Positions 12,203 through 23,064 of a stretch of 64,000 nt of DNA are shown here, piece by piece (within the stretch, counting starts at the first letter, position 1; each line of letters opens with the position of its first letter). Location of the stretch: the NCBI RefSeq assembly GCF_017591425.1, contig NW_024467121.1, positions 24,130,707-24,194,706 on the forward strand, read 5' to 3'. The stretch is from Ochotona curzoniae. Lineage: Eukaryota; Chordata; Mammalia; Lagomorpha; Ochotonidae. A model generated the notes under the pieces. The model had not been told where the DNA came from and searched no databases. It worked only from the letters and a program-made list of their open reading frames with translations. The position numbers and the translations under genes were made by a program.

Positions 12203-13440
12203 AATACTTAGGTAATACAACAAGAGCAAGAAATGAGTGCGGAAATTCAGCGCCTCTCAAGTCTTTCTGAGATGAGTTTCATTCTTCTGTCATGACTCTT
12301 CTTATTTATAACAAAATAGTGTAAGTCACATATTCATGAGGTTTTAATGACTTTAGTAAGTCATTAATTCTGTTATTTTATAAACTCTGGACTTCCCTGA
12401 TAAAATTTTATTTTAATGGGGTTTGGTGTCCCAGGAGTATTTCTAAAACTCTTTTTCCTTAATTCCTCTGGTTCCTGGCTCCTCCTCTCATTGTTTCCTT
12501 AACTTTTAGTGTCTGGGGATACAGCCTGTCTTGGCAGACTTGTCCATCTTTGAATGACTTTTATGATCATTTCTTTATATTGATCTGCCATCACCCCAAG
12601 TGCTCTATAACTTAATGTATTACAGGCATTTCTTCTTTCCCGGAACTTCAGCATTCATTGATTTAACGTTGGCAATTTAACCATGGTCCTCAAAGCTCAT
12701 GAAATGACCTAACTCATAATTTTGTTAGGACATTAACTTGAGTAATGTTTTCTGCCAGGTTGGCTTGCTGGCTTATAGAATTGAGCCACTTATCTAGAAA
12801 ATCTGCCTTCACATTTTGACTTTTCTCTTCTCTTTATGACCACAATAACGCCAACGAAAGGAATAAATGACATTGACACTGTATTTATTATTTATGAAGG
12901 ACCTGGGAAGTCACTTAGATTTCTCAGCTATGTACTATGACATTTTGTGAGAAAATATACACTTGAATGTGATTTATGTATTTGGGTATTTGTGGGCCTT
13001 GGGAAGTATTTCTAATGACTGCCAATGGTCCACTGTGTAATCTGTTTCCATAAGGCGTGTCTCCAAAGACTATGAGAACTACTTTAGCATTGCTTTATTA
13101 GCAGGATAATGGGGTTGGGAAAATATGTTGAAGCCTGCAAAGATTTTGACATGTCAAAAATCAAACACTAGAGGAAGAGGAACTATGATATCCTACTTGG
13201 CTTAACATTTGTAAGAGCAGGCTAATGATGTGAAATGCCCAATGCTTTTCAATTCCATTGATTAAAAATTCTCCAAATGGATATTGATACATTTACATGA
13301 GGGACAGTTGACATGTAGTAGCTCTTTGTCACAGGATATAGCTATTTGTATTATTTTATCTTTATTCCCCTTTGCTCTAGAACTGATTTGAGCTAGTAAT
13401 GCTATGGATAGCTCTCTAACAGTGCAATTTTCTGTCTTAA
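12203..13440. other. Unassigned intergenic sequence
   Basis: AT-rich, no gene or repeat that I can assign. Confidence 0.45.
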
Positions 13441-13444
13441 TTTG

Positions 13445-13700
13445 TCTTTTTAAAAAAAAATAGTTATTATTATTTCCATGACACGGTTTTGTAGGAATAA
13501 GGATTCCTTTCATTCCATCCTCTTTTCATTTCTCCTTCCCATAATTTCCCTCCATATTATAATAGCATAGTCCTTTAGTATCAGTTGTGAGTTTAACATT
13601 CTGCTGTTTAAGTGTATTATGGCATCGGAGGTAAACGAGAAAGTAGAAAATGAGACCCAAAAGGATAGATAGCATGTTCTCTTGTATGAGTCAACCTTTA
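13445..13700 (-). mobile_element. L1 3'-end fragment, minus strand
   Basis: The complement reads through the same blocks as the plus-strand L1 3' end at 33.3-33.5 kb: the GATGCCAT..TAC block, 'TTAAACAGCAGAAT', 'AAAGGACTATGCTA', 'TAATATGGAGG', a G-rich block, 'CCGTGTCATGGAA', and an A-rich tail (T-run at 13451-13460). It is a 5'-truncated L1 tail of the lagomorph type. Confidence 0.75.
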
Positions 13701-13744
13701 TGCTAAATATTATATATATATAAACAAGTATAGACATATTCTTA

Positions 13745-13900
13745 CAGATGAACTATGTAATGGAGACTAGCATACAAGGAAGTGAAGATACGTGGTGGTA
13801 TGGATCTCTACTCTGAATGAAACAGCTGAATATACCTTGACAGTGTGGTACTAGACTTTGTTAATCACCAGGGAAGAGCACTTGGGATAAGGGGGATAAT
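13745..13900 (+). mobile_element. L1 3'-UTR fragment in opposite orientation to its neighbour
   Basis: 'GGAAGTGAAGATACG', 'ATCTCTACT', 'ATACCTTGACAGTG' and 'ACTAGACTTTG' align in order and sense with 33.26-33.35 kb of the plus-strand L1. The adjoining 13445-13700 fragment is the next part of the same UTR but reversed. This may be a twin-priming inversion or two separate insertions. Confidence 0.6.
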
Positions 13901-15542
13901 TCTATCTCAGTCCATTCCATTCCTGATTAGACTGCCTTGTTCTGATGACCAAATATCATGCAGTCAAATGAATTGGCCTTTCTTGGAGGGAGTGATGCTA
14001 GTTTCATAATATTGAGATTAAAATTGCTGACATATCCAAATCTTGGTCAGCTAATCATTGTTCCTCCACTCCCCACTTCCACTCTCGCTGCCTCAGCTTC
14101 CTCTCTTGGGAACTACATTCGAGGAACAGAAGGCAAATGAGAACAAAGGTGAAGAGTGAGCACTGGATACTTCTGGGACTGGCTGATAAAATCTGGGTTA
14201 AGGCACATGGAGCCTCACCAGTCAGTGCAAGGGTTGCAGCGATGCTTCTGGTGCCTGATGAGTTAACTTCCTTCTATGTGCTGGTGGGTTGGGCAGAAGG
14301 CAGCGTAAAGTAGGGAGAAAGTAGAAGAAATCTCCCGTAATAATTAACCCTCAGATGGAATTTTTTTTTGGTCTATAAAATTAAATTAGACCCAGTAATC
14401 TGTTATGCTTTAAGATATTAAAATCATACCATTTACAGATAGATTCTATCTCTTACTGTCCTACTAAAAAAGCTTTTCCAAAGATGCAGCTGATGGAAAG
14501 CTTGAAACAGACCAATGAGGTCTTAAATTTCTATCATAAACCTGACTCTGATGCTTTCTGAAAATGCCCTACCTTGCACAGGCTTAGGGATGCTGCCATG
14601 TTAAAAATACTGGCCACTCACAATCTCAGGGCATTGATATAAAATATGTTTCATAAAAGTGTATATTTTCTCAGGTTTTCTTTCTTGGATGATCAAAAAA
14701 AAATAACAAAGGTTCCAACCGCTACTTCTTCACGTATCATTGGAAATGATACTATCAGTCAAGCCTATAGCTGAGTGGGTGAAGAATAATAACAGAAGCT
14801 GAAATGGTTTAGAAGTTTATTTTCCACACAAAAGAAATCCAGAGGGAGGTGGATCAGCCTGAACTGGTGGCTCCACAGTTGTAGTGGTGGTGGGGGTTGG
14901 TGTTTGAGAGTTCTGTGTCACCATCCTCAGCCTTCAAGGGGAGACAGAACTATTCTGAAAAGCTGATTTGCCGTTTTCCCAAGGATATACACATCCATCT
15001 TCACCCAAGGATGAAAATGCAGCTAAGAATTGTAAAGCTTTGTTCCACTGTAATTACTGTTACCAACACATTTAATTTCTTCAGATTTCATCAACTAAGT
15101 GCCACTGAGATTGAGCTAGTCCATGGCCTGAGGAATGGCACCGTGTACCATCTCCTCACAGGGCAGGATGGCTGGGATGCTGGCTGTTGCTGTGTGGATC
15201 TGGATGATACCCAGGATGAGGGCTGTCCTCAGTGTTCTCTCTTACTCATGAGGCCAGGGTCCAGCAAGAATCTTTGCCAGGAAATATACGAGAGCTGCCA
15301 GCTGGTCATTTTCATTATCAGCAAAACTCCATTGTATCCCTATACAAGATTATTTTTTCAACCAAGGAAAGGTGGGGAAAAATTAAAACTGAACAGGAAG
15401 CCAAGCACAATATCAACGCTTTTCATTTGCCAAAGGCTTTTTTTTTTTTTTGCCAGATGTGAGAGAAAATAACCTAACCTTGAACTTTTCTGAGAATTAA
15501 AAGCTTTTCGAGGATGAGAATAAGCCCTGCAGTGACTCTTTT
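13901..15542. other. Unassigned intergenic sequence
   Basis: Contains a 191-codon plus-strand open frame (14897-15472) without recognisable domain, signal peptide or compositional sign of coding. It ends in a T12 run at about 15439-15451. I treat the frame as chance. No clear repeat seen. Confidence 0.45.
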
Positions 15543-15903
15543 AAGATCTGAGAACTTTGGGCCTGGCATGATAGCATAGTGGTTAAGGTCCTTGCCTTGC
15601 ACACCCGGGATCCCATATGGGCATCAGTTCTAATCCCTGCAGGCTCGCTTCCCATCCAGCTCCCTGCTTGTGTCCTAGGAATGCAGTTGAGAACGGTCCA
15701 AAGCTTTGGAACCCTGCACCCGCGTGGGAGACCTGGAAGAGCTCCTGGCTCCTGGCATTGGATTGGCTCAGCTTCAGCCATTGCTGCCGCTTGGGGAGTG
15801 AATCATCGGACAGAAGATCTTCCTCTCTGTCTCTCCTCCTCTCTGTATATCTGCCTTTCCAATAAAAATAAATAAATCTTTAAAAAAAAGATCTGAGGAC
15901 TTT
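15543..15903 (+). mobile_element. CSINE, young type, with 16-bp target site duplication
   Basis: The body spans 15559-15887, starting GGGCCTGGC and ending in an A-rich tail. It is flanked by AAGATCTGAGAACTTT (15543-15558) and AAGATCTGAGGACTTT (15888-15903), with one mismatch. It retains 'GATCCCATATGGGC', 'CATCCAGCTCCCTG', 'CACCCGCGTGGGAGACC', 'GGGGAGTGAATCATCGGAC' and 'CCAATAAAAATAAATAAATC'. It is a full-length element of about 330 bp. Several 80-100 codon frames on both strands are shadows of it. Confidence 0.95.
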
Positions 15904-15954
15904 AATATCAAGTCCTTTCAAGTTGTTCCCCCCCCGAGTCTTTAATCTTTACCC

Positions 15955-16190
15955 AAAAGAATCTTATATACCCTGTTTTATTATTTTGTTATTTTTTAAA
16001 TTTCAGACTGAATGTCATGTAACACAATACTATAAAATATACATACATTGTGGAATAAGTAAATCTAGTTAATATATAGTTATTTTATGCTCATAACGTT
16101 CACTTTGACTCTCATTCTGGTTAAAAAAAAATACAGAACATCATTAGTTTATAGTTGACAATCTGTACAGTGAATATCTTTTAAAAAAAA
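15955..16190 (+). mobile_element. Old L1 3'-UTR fragment, plus strand
   Basis: 'GTGGAATAAGTAAATCTAGTTAA', 'GCTCATAACGTTCACTTTGACTCTC', 'CAGAACATCATTAGTTTATAG' and 'CTGTACAGTGAATATC' follow the order of a widespread mammalian L1M 3'-UTR block, known from memory. Heavily diverged. Confidence 0.6.
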
Positions 16191-16193
16191 ATC

Positions 16194-16512
16194 TATTGGG
16201 ACTTGGCTCAATGGCTAAATCCTCACCTTGCAAGTGTCTACTTCCCATATGGGCATCCGTTTGTGTCTTGGCTGCTCCATTTCACATCCAGCTCCGTTTG
16301 TGGGCTGGGAAAGCAGTAGAGGATGGCCCAAGGTCTTGGGACCGTGTACTGGGCAAGAGACCTGGAAGGAGCTCCTGGCTCCATATCAGCTCAGCTCCAG
16401 CCATTGCAGCCATTTGGGGAGTGAACCAGCAGATGTAAGACCTTTGCCCCTCCTTCTCTCCATAAAGCTGATCTGCCTTTCCAATAAAAATACGTAAGTC
16501 GTCTTTTTTTTT
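16194..16512 (+). mobile_element. CSINE, intermediate age
   Basis: The head 'GACTTGGCTCAATGGCTAA' is worn. 'CTTCCCATATGGGCATCC', 'TTTGGGGAGTGAACCAGCAG' and 'CCTTTCCAATAAAAATACG' are clear. It sits between two L1 fragments of opposite sense. Confidence 0.85.
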
Positions 16513-16519
16513 TTAATCA

Positions 16520-17645
16520 CTGGGCAGACCAATTCTTTAACGACTTCCTCCACGTTTTCTTCTAGAGGTTTCATAGTTTGGCGTTTCTCATTCAAGTCCC
16601 TATTTTTAAATTTATTTCAGTGTGTTGTGTGGAAAAGGATCTAATTTCAATCTTCTGCATGTGGATATTTAGTTTCCCCAGGACTATTTATTGAGGAGAT
16701 TTTTCTGGTATCACTGTGTATTCTTGGCGTCATTATTGAAAATCAGTTGACTATAAATGTGTGGATTTATTCATGGGCAATCTGTTCTGTCCCATTTGTC
16801 TGTAGGTCTATTTTTATGTCAATGCCATGTTTTGATTACTATAGCCTTGCATTTTTGGAGTTATTAGTGTGATGCCTTCAGTTTTATTCTTTCTCAAGAT
16901 TTTTTTTTGTCTTTTTGGAGCCTTTACTGGTTTCGTGTTAATCTTACTCTTGCCTTTTCTAATTCTGTGAAGAATTGACTTAGTATCTTGACAGGAATTA
17001 CACTGAGTTTGTAGGTCACTTTGAGTAGTATGGCCATTTTGGTAATATTAATTCTTTCAACCTATGAATATATGTTCTCTTTCCATTTATGTGTGTCATC
17101 TTCATTTTTTTTCCACCTGTGCCTTATGGTCTTTAAAATAGAGATGAGATATTTCACCTTCTTAAATATATTTTTTTCCTAAGTATTTTTTGAGGTTTTA
17201 GTAAAGAGATTATTTAAATTTTTTCAGACTGTTCTCAGAGTGTAGAAATGTTACTAATTTTCACATGTTGGTTTTGTGTCCTACAACTCTACTAAATTTG
17301 TTTACTTGTTTTAACAGTGATGAGATAAGTCTTTTAGGGTTTTCTACATGTAAGATAATGTCATTTGCAGACAGGGATAATTTATTTGCCTCTCATTTGC
17401 ATGCCTTTTACATATTTCTCTTTCCTAATTTTTCCAACTAGATCTGTCTGCAATATATTGAAGAGAAGTGGCAAAAGTGACCATAATTGTTTTGTGCTAT
17501 GTCTTAGAGAAAAATCAGCTTTCCCCAATTGAATATGTGATTTTCTGTTTATCATATATTAACTTTATTATGGTAAGATATGTTATTTATAAACCTACTT
17601 TGTTGAAAGCTATATTTTTTTAACTTGAAAAGGATTGAATTTTAC
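16520..17645 (-). mobile_element. Old L1 (ORF2 and 3' region), minus strand, degenerate
   Basis: On the complement it carries L1 ORF2 remnants. Diagnostic plus-strand blocks are 'TTTAGGGTTTTCTACATGTAAG', 'AATGTCATTTGCAGACAGGGATAAT', 'TGAAGAGAAGTGGCAAAAGTGACC', 'CCTACAACTCTACTAAATTTG', 'TTGATTACTATAGCCTTGC' and 'TGGTATCACTGTGTATTCTTGG'. These match the reverse of the reverse-transcriptase region and the part downstream of it. No frame is open, so it is an ancient L1M-type fossil. Confidence 0.88.
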
Positions 17646-17824
17646 CAGTGTCTTTTCTGTAACTATTTATACACAGTCACAAGAACCAAGGAACATTAGG
17701 AGCACAGCATAATCAAAGGGACAAATCAAGTGCCAGTGAATGATCCTAAATAAATGGAGATTTATTTGCTGTCTGACAGATAAATTAAAGCAGCAGGTGA
17801 ATTTCAAGAAAGTTTGTGAAATTT

Positions 17825-18182
17825 AAAAAATTATATATGCTCGGGCCTGGCGGTGTGGCCTAGTGGCTAAAGTTCTCACCTTGAACGCGCCTGCATCCCA
17901 TACGGTGCCGGTTCTAGTCCCAGCAGCTCCACTTCCCTTCCAGCTCCCTGCTTGTGGCCTGGGAAAGCAGTTGAGAATGGCCCAAAGCTTTGGGACCCTG
18001 TACCTGTGTAGGAGAGCTGGAAGAAGTTCCTGGCTCCTGGCTTAGGGTTGGCATAGCATGGGCCATTGCGCTCACTTGGGGAGTGAATCATCAGACGGAA
18101 GATCTTCCTCTCTGCCTCTCCTCCTCTCTGTATATCTGACTTTCCAATAAATAAATAAATCTTTGAAAAAAAATTATATATG
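17825..18182 (+). mobile_element. CSINE, young type, with 15-bp target site duplication
   Basis: The body spans 17843-18167, GGGCCTGGCGGTGTGGC to the A-rich tail. It is flanked by identical AAAAAATTATATATG at 17825-17839 and 18168-18182. Complete head, body and tail. Confidence 0.95.
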
Positions 18183-18444
18183 GTCCTTAATGACACATCT
18201 TATATACTGAAATTATAAAACAGAGTAAAATCAAACAGGAATTTTGAAAATTCAATGAATGGGATGAAAAATTGCATGTGGAGTTCAAAATGCATGAGTT
18301 TATGTTTCTGTAGGAGGATGATCATGAAAGTGGCTGATTCTGCTCTTGCCGCACTCTGCTTGCTAACATTTGTCTGGTTTTGATATGTCATAAGGAAAGG
18401 TGGTACCTCCTCAGTATTTTCATTTTTGCTTTACAAAGTCATCT

Positions 18445-18740
18445 GTGGGGCCTGTGTCATGGAATAGCTGCTAAAGCCACCACCTGCAATGATGGCATTC
18501 CATATGGGTGCTGTCATTTCCCAGGTGCTCTTCACCTGATCCAGCTCCCTGCAAAAGGCCTGGGTAAAGCAGTGGAAGATAATAAAAGTAGCTGGATTCT
18601 TGTAACTCATGTGGAGGCCTGGAAGAAGCTCCTGGCTCCTGGCTTCTGCAGTCATCTAGGGAGTGAACTAGTGGTTAGATCACTCTGTCTCTCTCTCTCA
18701 TTCTGACTTCCAAGTAAATAAATCTATTTTTAAAAACTAT
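18445..18740 (+). mobile_element. CSINE, old type
   Basis: 'GGGGCCTGTGTCATGGAATAGC' head, 'GGCATTCCATATGGGTGC', 'CTGATCCAGCTCCCTG', 'GGCCTGGAAGAAGCTCCTGG', a (CT)n block and 'AAGTAAATAAATC' tail. More diverged than the 17.8-kb copy. Confidence 0.87.
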
Positions 18741-19786
18741 ATGACTTTAACATTTTAACATTTTGCAGGCAAACATGTTACCTTCAAAGGGATGTGTTAC
18801 CTTCTTGATTTTTACATGGAGGCCTATATCAGATCAAATTATAGAATAATCAATAATAATGCTCAAGCTAAAAAGATACTGAATTTCTTAACATAGGAAG
18901 GCTAGAGGTTGTTAGTTCTAAGCTTAGGTTAGCAGCTTTGAATTGCGAAGGATTGGCACTTCTTTGGAGTGTTCGGTCACTTTTAGCATATTGGTCTTAC
19001 TTGTATTTGTTTACTGATGGTTGCAAGAGGGATACACAGTCATGAACATCATATTCTCCTATCATATGGAAGGTAAGCAGGAGATATCTTCACGTGCTTA
19101 GTTTTCTTATCTTTAAGAAAATATTTCTTAGAGATTCCTCAACACAGTTTCCTAGAAATTACTCCAAAGACTTCCAGTTATGTCTCTGATAGGATCTGTG
19201 CCTTATGCCCTTTCCTAACTAGAGTGGACACTGTGAAAATGAATGTCTATCAAAGGGCAATGGCATTACCATGATCAGTCCCAATCAGCGTGATTTATTA
19301 CTTGAGACTGGCTACAGTGCCTTCCGTGTGAAATAAAGGTTTGGCATGCAGAGTCAAGCAGGAGCATTTGACTCAAAGCTGTTTTTCTGCCCCACTACTT
19401 TGGTGGCAAAATCAAAATGGAAAAGAAAATCATAAATTTGTATACTATCCTCTAAAAGGTTCCCTGATCATCTATGTATAGTAGATTTCCTTCCAAAACA
19501 TGACCTTGGTAAAATAGTGCTGTGGAAATGTTTCAGTCTTATGAAATCCTTATGCACTCAAAATGATCAACAACTCTGAGGTTTTTTTCATGTCTGTTTT
19601 ATCATATTACATTGATCATACTCACAATTGAAAATATTTAATATATCAGTTAATTTTAAAATACATAGACCAGTAATGTAGTTGTTATGTTAATAAGGGT
19701 TATATGTTACCTGTAGTTGTATACTGAAGTAATTACTTGACTAACACATCCCATAGTTTGTGTGTAGCACATCACCAGGAATGTGT
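18741..19786. other. Unassigned intergenic sequence
   Basis: Repeat-poor AT-rich sequence without a gene. It holds the left copy of the target duplication of the mini-L1 at its 3' edge. Confidence 0.5.
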
Positions 19787-19946
19787 GGGTAATGCATTTT
19801 CTTTTTTTTTTTTTTTCTTTTCTTTTTTCTAAATTAATTGTATTGCATTATGTGACACAGTGTTATAGGCACTGGGATTCCCCCCCGCCCCCGAACCCTC
19901 TCCCCATGGTGGATTTCTTCACCTTGTTGCAGGGTAATGTATTTTC
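19787..19946 (-). mobile_element. Very short 5'-truncated L1 insertion with target site duplication
   Basis: The complement reads 'CAACAAGGTGAAGAAATCC', 'ACCATGGGGAGAGGG', a G-rich run, 'GGGAATCCCAGTGCCTATAA', 'CACTGTGTCACATAATGCAA', then an A-rich tail. This is the last ~130 bp of the lagomorph L1 3' end, as also at 36.77-36.89 kb. It is flanked by GGGTAATGCATTTTC (19787-19801) and GGGTAATGTATTTTC (19932-19946). The low divergence and intact duplication suggest a fairly recent event. Confidence 0.9.
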
Positions 19947-20870
19947 ACTATGACAGCAATGATGTCACCAGGCAATAGGGATTTTTAAATTCTGTTACAG
20001 TCTTACAGGACCACACTGCAGGTGTAGCCCCTCATTTACTGAGATATTGCAGTGTGGTACGGGACTGCATTTGTCAGAACATCTACTATACATTGCTTAT
20101 TTGCTGTCAACTAATGCAGACATTTTGTGTGTTTGTGTCTAGCTATGGACATACCTGCACGGAGAGAGACGGGGAGACAGCACTTTCCTTTCCTGGGACT
20201 CGTGATTAGGAAATCAGAGCAAGGTAATATAACACATTCTGCTTTCATTGACATCTTTTACTACTTAAGAAAAATATGTCCTATTGTTCACACTTTGAAA
20301 CAGTTTGACTCAGAGACAAAATCATACCCTTAACCCAGGCTATTTGACCCATGTGTCATGGAACCCTAAAATGCCTATGCAAAGTAAAATACCTAATATT
20401 AATAGTTATTTCCATTCCTATTTTTCCTATGCAAAGTAAAATGTTGTTACATATACAATGATTTTTTTAAAGTTAAGTTTTTCTGTAAGAAATACACAAT
20501 GACTTTTATCCACTGAACCTTTTTTTCTATAAGAGATTTAAAACTGGGCAAAAGCATCTGTGTGTTTCTGTTGGAAAGTCAAGACCTTAGAAGAGATCTA
20601 AAGTATTTCACTGGTTACTTGATTTGCGAGATGAGAAAAGGTGGTCCAATAATCTCCAAGGTTCTTTTCTTTGCTACAGTTCTGTGATACTGTTCTTAAC
20701 ACAAAATGTAGTTTGCACAAAGTGTGTCCAAAACTAATTTAATTAGTCATGACCTTTATGATCTTTCAATTTTTCAAGTGATGTAATAGAACATGTTACC
20801 TTCTGGAAAGAGAGGCAGTCACAAGGGTGTGGGGAATTTTCTCTTGCTAATGATATCCTCATGCAAACCT
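19947..20870. other. Unassigned intergenic sequence
   Basis: No gene. A 17-bp word, CCTATGCAAAGTAAAAT, occurs at 20374-20390 and again at 20426-20442, flanking about 35 bp. Otherwise unremarkable. Confidence 0.45.
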
Positions 20871-20939
20871 GCAAAGAGACCAGCGGGGGTCTCTCTGGGG
20901 TTCCCTAGAGCTGATTCCCATGGGATTGTGGTATGCTAA

Positions 20940-21632
20940 GAAGTCCGCCTGCTTACAAACATTTTTTTCCAGCCCCACTGGGGGGTGGAGTTGGGGGAAG
21001 ACTTGTGTGTCCTTCAATAACTATGGTGATCTTCCTTGACATTGAAGAGTGTTCTGCCTGCTGGCAAATTCTGAGACTAGGGGATGGACTGTCTCAGACC
21101 AGGCTGTAGCACCTGCTGGCCCATGTAAGACCTGGAGCTGGGAGTGGACCTCTTAAGAGAGCTTTGAGGACTCCCTTTCTGGGCTACTACTTTCACTTGT
21201 GAGTGTGAGAGCTAGGACTAAGGGGCAGTCTGTTTGGGAATGGGCCAGGCTGGGCTGGGCTGCTGTACTACCTGGTGCACATAAGAGCCAGAATGAGTAT
21301 AGGCCAGCTGGGCCTATTGGCAAGTAGACTGGGTGAGAGTCAGGCTAAACTGCAGTACCCCTTGACAGGCACAAGATACTGGACTGGAAATATGACTGGC
21401 AGGAGAACTTGTGGGCACATCTCTGCTAGGCTGTACTTAATTGCTGGTGAGCATAAGAACCAGGGCTGAGGGCAGTCCAGGCTGGACAAGGCAGCAACAC
21501 CTGTTGACCTGTGTGAGGGTTGGTCTAGGTATGGGTCAGGCTGAATTAAGCCAGGCCCACGTGGGCATGCAATCCCTCTCAACTATGTAAACACTATTAA
21601 AAATAAAATTTAAAAAAAAATTTAAAAAGAAT
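20940..21632 (+). repeat. Tandem-array retroelement family, copy A (60-bp units plus A-rich tail)
   Basis: A GC-rich stretch in AT-rich surroundings, made of about 8-9 diverged units of roughly 60 bp. Each carries a 'GGCTG..GCA.CACCTG.TGG.C...AAGA.CC' core: 'CTGTAGCACCTGCTGGCCC' near 21102, 'TGCTGTACTACCTGGTGC' near 21261, 'ACTGCAGTACCCCTTGACAG' near 21349, 'GGCAGCAACACCTGTTGACC' near 21499. It ends 'CAACTATGTAAACACTATTA' followed by an A-rich tail (21600-21632). The same terminal motif ends copy B on the minus strand at 26.97 kb. Full 5' limit unknown. Confidence 0.7.
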
Positions 21633-21639
21633 GCTCTGT

Positions 21640-22714
21640 TAGGCTATTGACTTCATCAACACTAAACCAGCAAGCAACGACCCACTATTTGATACTTGCA
21701 TAAGTGAGAAAGCCAGGGAAATCACCATTCCTACATGCAGACATGCCCACCCAGTCGTTCCCACTCATGATCCAGAGCTGAGGGCTATCTCTGAGGGGCA
21801 GCTCCGACAAACTCATCCTTGTGTTGGAAGGAACTCAGAATACCAAATCTCAGGAAGTAATTATATTTAAGTCATATCTGATAGACTTTAACACAAGCCA
21901 ACAAGGCTCTGATAAGTAATTTCATCTATCAGGAGAAGAAAGGAGCATGAGATTTCTTAGCAATCCTTTCTTGGAGGGATGAGAGTCACTGACCTATGAG
22001 ACTTGCCTGGGTTGAACTCTGCTCTGTAGGTCTAATTATATGAAGCTTTTGGAGCCAATTCTGGGGGATGCTCACAACTTCATGCACTTTTTTTTTTTTT
22101 ACTTCTCTGAAGACTTCCTGTAAGTCAGTTGCATTATTAAACACATCAGTTCTTACAGATGGGGTATTGTCATGATAAGTTAATATCCTCTCCCTGCTTT
22201 GACTCATGTTCTAATGACTAACTGATATTTTATCTGCCTCTTTGCCAGAGCTGAAAAAAGTCCTTTGTCTTAATAGCTGTGCTTATTATCTTGACAAAAA
22301 TCCGTCCACCAAGAATTGAGTCCTGTACAGAAGCAAGGCACATGCCTCCCAGAATATCTCTCCCGAGGCAGAGCTGGCCTCATCCACATCTTTGAGCCAT
22401 GACTGGTTGGAAATGTGTGAAATCTTTATTCACAGTTGAACATGGGGAGAGTTCATTATAGTTCAGAAACCCTAAAATCTAGTACAAAAATTATACCATC
22501 TCCGATTCTTAACCTATCTGGATTAAGAAGAATGCAATTTTCCTTAAGTTCTGTGAAGCAGATGTTTCAATATAAATAACAAATAGAGGACATTTTAGCT
22601 GAGACAAAACCAAACAAGAGCCAGAAATTCATGCTTTGATCCTGTGGTCGCCTCAAAAGATTAATGAGTTCCCTGAATATGTATGTATTCATCAGTGAAA
22701 ACAAGAGTAAGATT
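21640..22714. other. Unassigned intergenic sequence
   Basis: No gene seen. A T12 run at about 22088-22100 is the only low-complexity feature. Confidence 0.45.
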
Positions 22715-22715
22715 C

Positions 22716-23062
22716 ATGGGACTGGTATTGTGGCACGGTGGTTTAAGCCAACATTTTTGAGGCTGCCATTCTGAATCCCTGTACAATTTTAGTTTTTGCT
22801 GCTCCGTTCCAGTTCAGCTTTCTGTTAGCGTTCCCGGGAAAGCAGCAGATAATGAACCAAGTTACAGCCAGCCATACAGGAGACCCAGATAAATCCTTGG
22901 CGCTTCACTTAGGCCTGGATCAGTGCTGGCTGTTGTGGACATTTAGGAAGTGATTCAGCAGGAAAAAGAGCTAACTCCTTTCCTCTGTCCATCCTTCTTT
23001 GTCTTTTCATCTCCCTCTCATCCTGGTGGTCACTCTGTCTTTAAATATGTAAATCTTTCAAA
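22716..23062 (+). mobile_element. CSINE, old and degraded
   Basis: 'GGGACTGGTATTGTGGCACGG' head, 'GCTGCTCCGTTCCAGTTCAGC', 'GGGAAAGCAGCAGATAATG', and a tail ending 'TTTAAATATGTAAATC'. Many substitutions and a stretched middle. Confidence 0.75.
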
Positions 23063-23064
23063 AC

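Noticed and set aside
14897..15472. 191-codon plus-strand open frame
   Set aside because: No recognised domain or homologous family, no exon-like boundaries, and a length that is plausible by chance in 128 kb of six-frame search space.
15579..15875. Open frames of 80-100 codons with a shared 'LPIQLPACGLGKQ'-like peptide at many places on both strands
   Set aside because: The peptide recurs because every copy is a translation of the CSINE body, not a protein family.
20374..20442. 17-bp direct repeat flanking ~35 bp, read as a possible tiny insertion with target duplication
   Set aside because: The segment between has no A-rich tail or inverted ends, so a simple local duplication is more likely.
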